Shown here: positions 1 through 5,680 of the stretch, piece after piece
Numbering within the stretch: the first letter of the stretch is position 1
Layout of the letters: each line of letters starts with the position of its first letter
DNA from: UBA1724 sp963632245
GTDB taxonomy: Bacteria; Verrucomicrobiota; Lentisphaeria; Oligosphaerales; Oligosphaeraceae
Direction: 5' to 3'
Assembly (NCBI GenBank): GCA_963632245.1
Contig: CAVGTF010000016.1
Location: forward strand, 1 to 24,655
DNA: 24,655 bases
Translations under genes and position numbers: made by a program
The notes under the pieces: model-generated
The model's input: only the letters and a program-made list of their open reading frames with translations
What the model was told of the DNA's origin: nothing
Database searches by the model: none

Positions 1-306
1 CTAGGGCTGCCGGAAGCGGTAGAAAAACAACGGTGCACCCGCGCTTCCCGCGCGCTCCTGTACGCGCGCGAAGACGGTTCTTCACACCAAAGGGAAGGAA
101 TTCCGGCCGCCTCAAAACGACGGCCACTACGCTTGCGTAAAAGGGAAGAGGGCGTACGCGTCAAATGCAATCCGCATGGACGATTCCCGCACGCCAATGG
201 TTCCCGCCTCGTGTATCACGGAGGAGATTTCCCGTACCCTCCGCAGAATGCGCCCCGGGGGAAATACCCTCCGGGACGCCATACGCCGACTCGCTCGTCG
301 AATCCC
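1..306. other. Intergenic stretch at window edge, no supported gene
   Basis: I see no convincing gene here. The open frames that start here run across into asnA on the opposite strand and show no recognisable protein pattern. On the minus strand, just downstream of the asnA stop, there is a GC-rich imperfect stem (around 255-280, arms resembling CCCGGAGG and CCCCCGGG), but no T-tract follows it, so it is only a weak transcript-end candidate. Confidence 0.5.
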
Positions 307-1350
307 CTATAGCAGGGGGATGTTGTGCTCCCGGCAGAGACGAATCATCTCTTCCGGCCAGATGCTGCTCTGGATTTCGCCAATGTGCGCCTTCTGCAAC
401 AGTAGCATGCACAGACGGCTCTGGCCAATACCGCCTCCCATGGTCAGGGGCAATTCACCAGCCATCAGCTTCTTGTGGAAGGAGAGCTCCAGACGGGCCT
501 CCTGACCACGCAACGACAACTGCCGCAACAACGACTCCTGGTCCACACGGATGCCCATGGAGGAGACCTCAAAGGACCGCCCCAACACGGGATTCCAAAC
601 CAGGATATCGCCATTCAGCCCACGGTGACCCGGGGTGCTGGGCGTAATCCAGTCGTCGTAGTCCGGCGCACGGCCATCGTGGGGCTTGCCGCTCAAAGGC
701 AACTCGCCGCCGATGCCAATCAAGAAGACCGCGCCATCCCGCTTGCAAACCGCGTCCTCCCGCTCTTTGGGAGTGGCATTGGGCATGGCGGCCTCAAGGT
801 CCTCGGTGAAATGGAAGTGGATCTCCTCGGGCAGGAAGGGCTTCAGCGCCGGATAATCCCGGCAAATCATGTCCTCCGTGCGACGCAACGCATAGTAGAT
901 CCTCCGGACGGTCCCCTGGAGGGTCTCCAAATTCCGCTCCTCACGGGTGACGACCTTCTCCCAATCCCACTGGTCCACATACAGCGAATGCAAATTGTCC
1001 AGATCCTCGTCCGGACGAATCGCATTCATGTCCGTGTAGATTCCGCGGCCCGCCGGCATCCGCATGGACCCCAGCTTCATCCGCTTCCACTTGGCCAGAG
1101 AATGGACGATCTCGGCGCGGCAACCGCCCACCGCCTGGATGGTGAAGGACACCGGCTTCTCCACGCCATTCAAATCGTCGTTGATACCCGTGCCAGACTG
1201 CACAAAAAGCGGCGCCGTGACACGCTGCAAATGAAGCTCAAAGGCCAGGTTGTTCTGGAAGGACTCCTTGATCTTCCGGATGGCCACCTCCGTGGCCAAC
1301 TCGTCCAGAAGGGGACGATACCCCTCCGGCAAAAGAAGCGGCAGTGACAT
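307..1350 (-). CDS. asnA: Aspartate--ammonia ligase (AsnA)
   Basis: Makes asparagine from aspartate and free ammonia with ATP, in the cytoplasm. The 347-residue product is slightly longer than the usual ~330. It carries the family's recognisable blocks: SGTGINDDLNG near residue 55, an EIVHSLAKWKRMKL stretch, the GIYTDMNAIRPDED-LDNLHSLYVDQWDWEKV block in the middle, and the C-terminal GGGIGQSRLCMLLLQKAHIGEIQ region. AsnA is built on a class II aminoacyl-tRNA-synthetase-like fold. I chose the ATG at 1350 (protein starts MSLPLLL); a longer reading from a TTG at 1371 adds seven residues with no family support. Only a weak GAGG lies upstream. It is transcribed divergently from the aromatic-biosynthesis gene, with about 550 bp of repeat-rich DNA between. 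No Asn-specific control site is evident. Confidence 0.95.
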   Translation of the reverse strand: MSLPLLLPEGYRPLLDELATEVAIRKIKESFQNNLAFELHLQRVTAPLFVQSGTGINDDLNGVEKPVSFTIQAVGGCRAEIVHSLAKWKRMKLGSMRMPAGRGIYTDMNAIRPDEDLDNLHSLYVDQWDWEKVVTREERNLETLQGTVRRIYYALRRTEDMICRDYPALKPFLPEEIHFHFTEDLEAAMPNATPKEREDAVCKRDGAVFLIGIGGELPLSGKPHDGRAPDYDDWITPSTPGHRGLNGDILVWNPVLGRSFEVSSMGIRVDQESLLRQLSLRGQEARLELSFHKKLMAGELPLTMGGGIGQSRLCMLLLQKAHIGEIQSSIWPEEMIRLCREHNIPLL

Positions 1351-1562
1351 TGTCTCTATACCTCGCTGCAAAAAATGGCTTGCTCACCGGGAGAACTTGC
1401 CTCGCCGGCACTCGGGCAGAAAAAGAAGCACAAAAAACGCGCCTCCCCTGCCTGGAAAATGATAGTTCCATGATTCCACGGAAATCGCCCGTTAATATGA
1501 CTCCCACAACACGCCTTTCCCCTCCACACACACGGTTTTTTGGCCGCAAGCGGCAAAAAAAA

Positions 1563-1690
1563 GGAGGAAGGAGGAAGGAGAAAGGAGGAAGTTAGGCCAG
1601 GGTTTCGCACGGCAAAACCCCGCACCGGAATCTACCGGCGCGTGCGCCAAGCGCGCCCATATTGGCGCGCTAGTACCGTACCGCCGGTAG
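1563..1690 (-). repeat. Palindromic/TTCCTCC repeat, copy A (upstream of asnA)
   Basis: Read on the minus strand, this is one of five copies in the window of a composite repeat: an inverted repeat around GCGCCAATATGGGCGC, a stem of the type CGCGCCGG..CCGGTGCG, a GGGTTT..AAACCC stem-loop, the constant string CTGGCCTAAC, then four heptamers (TTCCTCC x3 plus one TTTCTCC) and a T-run. On the plus strand the heptamers lie at 1563-1590 as GGAGGAA units. It lies about 210 bp upstream of asnA, with the pyrimidine strand in the asnA sense direction. Confidence 0.75.
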
Positions 1691-1699
1691 GCGGAAGAG

Positions 1700-1792
1700 C
1701 GCCTGCTGCACCTTATAGGCTAACCACTAGCCGCTAACCTGCTAGGTACTAAAACAGGGGGCACGGGGGGCGCAAGCCCCGACCTCCTTTGG
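1700..1792. repeat. TAGCGGCTAG module and GC-rich CCAAAGGAGGTC module
   Basis: Two other dispersed modules sit here. The first (about 1708-1751) contains ACTAGCCGCTAA and reappears in the opposite orientation near 4188-4235 and 6691-6722, and in degraded form near 5517-5550 and 7649-7690. The second (about 1755-1792), read on the minus strand, begins CCAAAGGAGGTCGGGGC and resembles segments at 13383, 17948 and, inverted, 18048-18085. They look like non-coding mobile or recombinogenic repeats; no protein is encoded. Confidence 0.6.
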
Positions 1793-1871
1793 TTATGCCC
1801 TCCCCTATCACATACACTGCGGCTTCCCTAACGCTACAGCCCCGAGAAATTGTCATATTTTGTCACCTCTA

Positions 1872-1899
1872 TTGTAACCTTGCTCAAACCCATTATAGT
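1872..1899 (+). promoter_or_regulatory. Putative promoter of the aromatic leader/fusion gene
   Basis: TTGTAA (1872-1877) and TATAGT (1894-1899) are separated by 16 bp, in a locally AT-rich patch within GC-rich DNA. A start about seven bases downstream would fall near 1906, only a few bases before the leader ATG at 1909. The leader mRNA would therefore be leaderless or nearly so, which fits the absence of a Shine-Dalgarno sequence before that ATG. Two copies of TTGTCA (1850-1855 and 1860-1865) lie just upstream; their role is unknown. Confidence 0.6.
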
Positions 1900-1908
1900 A
1901 CGCCCAAC

Positions 1909-1989
1909 ATGCGAAATCTGACGTACAGCTATCGATTTTACTGGTTTTGGGAGTTTACCCCCCAGAGCCCGTCGATGCGTGCCCGTTAG
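1909..1989 (+). CDS. Aromatic-rich leader peptide (26 aa), attenuator
   Basis: A 26-codon ORF starts at ATG 1909 and stops at TAG 1987. Residues 6-16 read YSYRFYWFWEF: three Tyr (6, 8, 11), three Phe (10, 13, 16) and two Trp (12, 14), eight aromatics in eleven residues. Such an ORF just before a gene for the first step of aromatic synthesis is the signature of a ribosome-mediated attenuator, as in enterobacterial trp and pheA leaders. The peptide itself probably has no function; translation speed through it is the signal. Codons 21-25 overlap the strand that can pair with the downstream terminator arm. No Shine-Dalgarno is visible; the inferred transcription start lies almost at the ATG. That it is translated is inferred, but the composition is very unlikely by chance. 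Confidence 0.88.
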   Translation: MRNLTYSYRFYWFWEFTPQSPSMRAR

Positions 1990-2008
1990 ACAAGCGGATT
2001 TTTAGAGC

Positions 2009-2060
2009 AAGGCGGACCAGGAGCAAGCCAAGAGTGCCAACCGGTCCGCCTTTTCCTTTT
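2009..2060 (+). terminator. First leader hairpin, terminator-like
   Basis: AAGGCGGACC (2009-2018) pairs perfectly with GGTCCGCCTT (2043-2052) around a 24-nt loop, followed by a TTTTCCTTTT tract. It lies between the leader stop codon and the second terminator. It may be an extra terminator or a pause structure. AAGCGGA just after the leader stop could compete for its 3' arm with one bulge. Confidence 0.65.
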
Positions 2061-2072
2061 CCACACCATACG

Positions 2073-2108
2073 AACGCATCCGGGATTCTTCCCTCGGATG
2101 CGTTTTTT
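2073..2108 (+). terminator. Attenuator terminator before the DAHP synthase fusion
   Basis: AACGCATCCG (2073-2082) pairs with CGGATGCGTT (2095-2104), extended by a G-U and a G-C pair, with a short loop and a run of Ts (2103-2108). It ends about 28 bases before the start codon of the fusion gene, so it must be bypassed for expression. Confidence 0.85.
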
Positions 2109-2136
2109 GTTTTCATAGACCTACAGGAGAAAGACA

Positions 2137-3999
2137 ATGTTGCAGGAAATTGACTTGAAGTCTCCGGACGAGCTCCGCGCGGAGCTCCCGTTGACGGAGA
2201 ACATGCGGCGGAACATCCAGGAGATGCGCACCCAGGTGCGGGACATCCTGGAGGGTCGTGACAACCGGCTCCTCATGCTGGTGGGCCCCTGTTCCATCCA
2301 CGACCTGGATGCCGCCCGCGAATACGCCGCCAAGCTCCATGAGCTGGCGAAGAAGGTCTCCCAGGACATCCTGGTCGTCATGCGCGCATACTTCGAGAAG
2401 CCCCGCACCACCCTGGGTTGGAAGGGCCTGATGTACGACCCGGATCTGAATGGCGAATGCAACATCGCCAAGGGCGTCCGCATGGCGCGCACGCTCCTCA
2501 TGGACCTGGCCGAAATGGGCCTCCCCGCCGCCACCGAACTCCTGGATCCCGCCACCGCCGGATACATCACCGACCTCATCTGCTATGCAGGCATCGGCGC
2601 ACGCACCACCGAATCCCAGCCACACCGGCAGATGGCCAGCGCCCTCGATATCCCCGTCGGCTTCAAAAATGGCACCGATGGATCCATACAGGTCGCCATC
2701 GACGCCATCTGCACCGCCGCCTCCCCCCATAGCTACCTCGGTATGCTCAGCAATGGCCACAGCGGAATCCTCCGCACTGCCGGCAATCCCGACGGACACC
2801 TGGTCCTCCGAGGCGGCGCCAAGGGCGAGAACTACTACGCCGGAACCATCCAGGAGGCACTGATGAAACTCCAGGAGGCGCACCTGCGCCCCCAGGTGAT
2901 CGTGGACTGCAGCCACGGGAATTCCCGCCGCGACTACACCCGGCAGCATATCGTCATGGAGAATGTCCTGGAACAGCGCCTGACCGGCAATACCGCCATC
3001 CTGGGAATGATGCTGGAAAGCAATCTCCAGGAGGGCCGACAGCTCATCGTCGCCGGACAACGCCCCGATCCCACAATCTCCGTCACCGATGCCTGCATCG
3101 GATTCCCCGAAACCGAGGCGCTCCTCCTCGATGCCGCAAGCCGACTGCGCTCGCTGGCAAAAATCCAGGAGGCGAAGAAAATCCTCAAGGTCGCATACCT
3201 CGGTCCCGCCGCCACCTTCACTCATATCGCCGCAACCCGAAAATTCGGCGATCGACCCGAATACCGCTCCTGCAATAGCATCGGCGGAGTCATGTACGCC
3301 GTGGAAAATGGCCAGTGCGACTTCGGCATCGTCCCCGTGGAAAACTCCACCGAGGGACTGGTCAACGGCACCATGGACGCCCTGGCTACCTCGCCCCTCA
3401 AAATCTACGACGAGGTCGCGATCTCCGTCCACCAGTGCCTCCTCTCCAACTACAAGAAGGAGGACATCCGCGTGATCTACAGCCACTCGCAGTCCCTGGG
3501 ACAGTGCCGGCACTATCTGGAACAGCACTTCCCCGACGTGGAGACCATCGCCACCCCCAGCAATGCCCGCGCCGCCGAATTGGCCGCACACTCCGCCGGC
3601 GCCGCCGTCATCGCCAGCGCCGAGGCCGGACACCTCTACGGCATCAATGCCCTCGAGGAAAATATCGAGGACAACCCCGATAACGTCACACGGTTCTTCA
3701 TCCTCTCCCAAAAGGAAAACCGCCAGACCGAACACGACCGCTGCTGCCTCTGCTTCGATGCCCGCGACAAGGTCGGCGCTCTCTACGACGCACTGCTCCC
3801 CTTCAAGACCGCCGGTCTCTCACTCTCCATGATTGAAAGCCGACCCTCTGGACACGGCAGATGGCGATACCGATTCTTCGTGGAACTCGACTGCGGACTC
3901 CAAGACCCCAGAATGCCCGATGTCCTCAAGGAACTCGGCCAACAAGCCGACGAAGTCAAGGTCATCGGCTCCTTCAAGGCCGCCAAAGACCTGCTCTAG
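2137..3999 (+). CDS. DAHP synthase - prephenate dehydratase - ACT fusion protein
   Basis: A single 620-residue protein joins the first step of the shikimate pathway to the committed Phe step. Residues 1-340 are a class I (AroG-like) DAHP synthase condensing PEP and erythrose-4-phosphate: GPCSIHD with metal ligand C52, YFEKPRTTLGWKG, GARTTESQ, VGFKNGTDG, H260, E294 and D318. Residues 350-525 are prephenate dehydratase (VAYLGPAATFTH, GIVPVENSTEG, the NVTRF motif near 517-521). Residues 531-612 are an ACT domain with the Phe-binding ESRP motif (567-570). There is no chorismate mutase domain, so chorismate-to-prephenate conversion must be encoded elsewhere. The frame is open throughout and the linker is short. 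AGGAG at 2125-2129 supports the ATG at 2137. Expression appears controlled by the aromatic leader attenuator; the ACT domain suggests additional Phe feedback, possibly felt by both catalytic domains. I know of DAHP synthase-chorismate mutase and chorismate mutase-dehydratase fusions; this pairing is uncommon. Confidence 0.95.
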   Translation: MLQEIDLKSPDELRAELPLTENMRRNIQEMRTQVRDILEGRDNRLLMLVGPCSIHDLDAAREYAAKLHELAKKVSQDILVVMRAYFEKPRTTLGWKGLMYDPDLNGECNIAKGVRMARTLLMDLAEMGLPAATELLDPATAGYITDLICYAGIGARTTESQPHRQMASALDIPVGFKNGTDGSIQVAIDAICTAASPHSYLGMLSNGHSGILRTAGNPDGHLVLRGGAKGENYYAGTIQEALMKLQEAHLRPQVIVDCSHGNSRRDYTRQHIVMENVLEQRLTGNTAILGMMLESNLQEGRQLIVAGQRPDPTISVTDACIGFPETEALLLDAASRLRSLAKIQEAKKILKVAYLGPAATFTHIAATRKFGDRPEYRSCNSIGGVMYAVENGQCDFGIVPVENSTEGLVNGTMDALATSPLKIYDEVAISVHQCLLSNYKKEDIRVIYSHSQSLGQCRHYLEQHFPDVETIATPSNARAAELAAHSAGAAVIASAEAGHLYGINALEENIEDNPDNVTRFFILSQKENRQTEHDRCCLCFDARDKVGALYDALLPFKTAGLSLSMIESRPSGHGRWRYRFFVELDCGLQDPRMPDVLKELGQQADEVKVIGSFKAAKDLL

Positions 4000-4024
4000 C
4001 ACTACACCCCCAAAATGGAGAGTA

Positions 4025-4101
4025 GGGAGTAGGGAGTAGGGAGTAGGGATAGGGAGTAGGGAGTAGGGAGTAGGGATAGGGAGTAGGGAGTAGGGAGTAG
4101 G
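4025..4101 (+). repeat. GGGAGTA tandem array with 27-bp higher-order period
   Basis: Nine GGGAGTA heptamers occur in three blocks of three (4025-4045, 4052-4072, 4079-4099), separated by single GGGATA hexamers, giving a 27-bp super-repeat. Eleven GGG runs spaced by three or four bases on the gene-sense strand make a canonical G-quadruplex motif. The array begins 25 bases after the stop codon of the DAHP synthase fusion. Confidence 0.95.
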
Positions 4102-4108
4102 CTTAAGC

Positions 4109-4290
4109 GGTGCCGCGGCGCTCTTCCGCCGCCGCCCCCTGCGGCCTCTTCCGCCGCCGCCCCCTGCGGCGGTACAGTACCGCGCCCCCGCTTTAGTACC
4201 TAGCCGATTAGTGGCTAGCGGCTAGTCTGTAAGGTGCCTGCGTCGCTCTTCCGCCGCCCCCCGCGGCGGTACAGTACCGCGCCCCCAACC
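4109..4290. repeat. GC-rich palindromic modules, partly tandem
   Basis: A 24-nt string beginning CTCTTCCGCCGCCGCC occurs at 4121-4144 and again at 4146-4169, with a shorter third version from about 4245. Two versions are followed by the palindrome GCGGTACAGTACCGC. Between them (4188-4235) is a TAGTGGCTAGCGGCTAG module. Related CTCTTCCGCC..GGCGGTAC pieces recur in most other gaps in the window. No gene is seen in 4000-4602. Confidence 0.65.
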
Positions 4291-4460
4291 GCGAAAGAGC
4301 CGCACAGCATCCAAACAAACCCACTACCTACACCCTTCTACCTGCGCTGCAACGAATTGCGGCACAACTCCTAATTCACAACTGCGGGCGCACCCTAGCG
4401 TCCGCTGGCGGTTTGGCGGTGCGTAGCTCCGACAAGGCCCACTGCAGAGTAGCCACAACT

Positions 4461-4481
4461 CCTCATTCCTCATTCCTCATT
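4461..4481 (+). repeat. CCTCATT heptamer array (3 units)
   Basis: Three perfect CCTCATT units followed by a T-run, in the non-coding stretch before the TauE-family gene. It is the fourth heptamer sequence found in the window. Confidence 0.85.
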
Positions 4482-4489
4482 TTTTTGCG

Positions 4490-4602
4490 AGCGCACTTTG
4501 GCGCACACTTTTTGCACGCGCCGGTAAATTCCGGCGCGGGGTTTCGCCTGCGAAACCCTGGCCTAACCTCCTCCTTCCTCCCTCCTCCTTCCTCCTTTTT
4601 TC
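4490..4602 (+). repeat. Palindromic/TTCCTCC repeat, copy B (abuts TauE gene)
   Basis: Contains the stem GCGCCGG..CCGGCGC, the GGGTTTCG..CGAAACCC hairpin, CTGGCCTAAC, and four heptamers alternating CTCCTCC/TTCCTCC (4568-4595), then TTTTTTC and the ATG of the next gene at 4603. The pyrimidine tract takes the place where a Shine-Dalgarno would be. Confidence 0.8.
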
Positions 4603-5412
4603 ATGTATTCCCTCTCCCCTTCCGGCTGGCTCCTCGCAATCCTCTGCGGCTTCGTCGTCGGCATGGCCAAAAGCGGCATTCCCGGACTGGGCTCCTTGGC
4701 GGTCCCCATGCTCGCCAGCGTCCTGCCCGCACGGACCGCCACTGGCGCACTCCTGCCACTCCTCGTCACCGGCGACGCCATCGGCGCAGCATATTTCCGC
4801 CGTAGCTGCAATCTGCGGCTCCTCCGAAGACTCCTCCCAATCTCCATTTGCGGAATCATCCTGGGGTGGTGGCTGTTGGGATTTTCCTGGATGGACGACC
4901 TGGCGATCCGCTACGTCACCGCCGTCATCATCCTGGTGTTGCTGATTCTCAACCAGTGCAAGGGCGCCCTCCAGCGAATGGTCGCCGAGGGCTGTGGACA
5001 TCCCTGGTGCGTCTGGGTCATGGTGATCTTCTTCGGACTGCTCACCGGAGTCACCACCATGCTCGCAAACGCCGCCGGCCCCGTGGCACTCATCTACCTC
5101 CTCGCCATGGGACTCCCCAAGGACGAATTCATCGGCACAAACGCGTGGTTCTTCCTCGTCCTCAACTGGATCAAAGTGCCCTTCATGGTCGGACGCGGAA
5201 TGATCAATGCCGAGAGCCTCCTCTTTAACCTCAAACTCGTCCCCGCACTCCTCCTGGGCGCCGCCGCCGGAATCCTCCTCTCCCGAAAACTCACCAACCA
5301 AGCATTCCGGAGATACATCACCGTCCTCACCGCGATCGCCGCCGCACTCCTCTTCCTCCCCCCAGGAAAACTCACCGAACTCCTCCGTCTCCTCCTGGAA
5401 ACCGGAAACTAA
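4603..5412 (+). CDS. TauE/SafE-family membrane protein
   Basis: A 269-residue polytopic inner-membrane protein of the TauE/SafE (DUF81) family, whose members are proposed exporters or permeases of sulfite, sulfonates or other anions. The N-terminal GWLLAILCGFVVGMAKSGIPG is the typical first repeat (G-x-x-G-x-x-x-K-x-G-xPG). A second family repeat appears as FGLLTGVTTMLANAAGPVALIYLL near residues 145-168. About eight hydrophobic segments are visible, and the length is normal. The substrate cannot be told: it stands alone, with no cysteine or sulfonate genes nearby. The ATG directly follows the TTCCTCC tract and T-run of a repeat, with no Shine-Dalgarno; no later in-frame ATG would keep the first membrane repeat intact. 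Confidence 0.88.
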   Translation: MYSLSPSGWLLAILCGFVVGMAKSGIPGLGSLAVPMLASVLPARTATGALLPLLVTGDAIGAAYFRRSCNLRLLRRLLPISICGIILGWWLLGFSWMDDLAIRYVTAVIILVLLILNQCKGALQRMVAEGCGHPWCVWVMVIFFGLLTGVTTMLANAAGPVALIYLLAMGLPKDEFIGTNAWFFLVLNWIKVPFMVGRGMINAESLLFNLKLVPALLLGAAAGILLSRKLTNQAFRRYITVLTAIAAALLFLPPGKLTELLRLLLETGN

Positions 5413-5476
5413 CACGCCCACACGCCCCGCCCCCGCTTCCCCACGAATACTCTTCCGCCTAAACGGCGGCACAGTA

Positions 5477-5496
5477 CCGCGGCATCCATGCCGCGG
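5477..5496. repeat. Perfect palindrome between the TauE-family gene and bioB
   Basis: CCGCGGCAT and ATGCCGCGG flank a 2-nt centre. It is part of the GC-rich palindromic module class (preceded by CTCTTCCGCC and CACAGTAC). No T-tract follows, so it is not an obvious terminator. Confidence 0.6.
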
Positions 5497-5619
5497 AATA
5501 GCCGCGCAACGTCCATACAACTAGCCACTAACCACTCTCCTGCTAAATACTATTCCTCTTCCCCGGCTTTGCGGCGCGCATTAAATTTTGCCATCCGCCG
5601 AAATTTTCCCTTTTCCCCT

Positions 5620-5646
5620 GCGCGGTTGATAAAGACCGCGCGTTTT
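5620..5646 (+). terminator. Terminator-like hairpin just before bioB
   Basis: GCGCGGT (5620-5626) pairs with ACCGCGC (5635-5641) around an 8-nt loop, followed by G and TTTT. It ends 34 bases before the bioB ATG. It could end upstream transcription or attenuate bioB; there is no leader ORF to decide. Confidence 0.5.
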
Positions 5647-5680
5647 CTGTCCTCCGAATTCTTGCGTTTTTGCCGTCATC

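Larger units (their letters stand above)
1968..2108 (+). promoter_or_regulatory. Transcription attenuator (antiterminator/terminator switch)
   Basis: Segment 1968-1980 (CCCG, a 2-nt bulge, GATGCGT) is complementary over 11 bp to the 5' arm of the last terminator, ACGCATCCGGG (2074-2084). That arm alternatively pairs with CGGATGCGT (2095-2103) to make the terminator. A ribosome stalled on the aromatic codons (1924-1956) leaves 1968-1980 free, so the antiterminator can form and transcription continues. A ribosome reaching the stop codon (1987) masks 1968-1980, so the terminator forms. The pairings are seen in the sequence; the switching is inferred from the classic trp/phe model. Confidence 0.82.

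Noticed and set aside
475..1347. Plus-strand open frame opposite asnA
   Set aside because: Shadow of asnA, which has clear family motifs on the minus strand.
1850..1900. TyrR-type operator before the aromatic gene
   Set aside because: The TGTAA and TTGTCA strings do not form the TGTAAA-N6-TTTACA symmetry of TyrR boxes.
1789..1989. 66-codon ORF ending at the leader stop codon
   Set aside because: Its first 40 codons lie upstream of and across the promoter and have no special composition; the internal ATG at 1909 gives the coherent aromatic leader.
2113..3735. Long minus-strand open frame (540 codons) opposite the DAHP synthase fusion
   Set aside because: It is the antisense shadow of a GC-rich gene whose plus-strand product has every expected catalytic motif; the antisense product is Gly/Val/Asp-rich without recognisable domains.
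4477..5520. Minus-strand Glu/Gly-rich open frame opposite the TauE-family gene
   Set aside because: Runs through both flanking repeats and is rich in E, G and D as expected from antisense of a hydrophobic gene.
5520..5680. BirA operator before bioB
   Set aside because: I could not find the long interrupted palindrome typical of BirA sites; only a terminator-like hairpin is visible.
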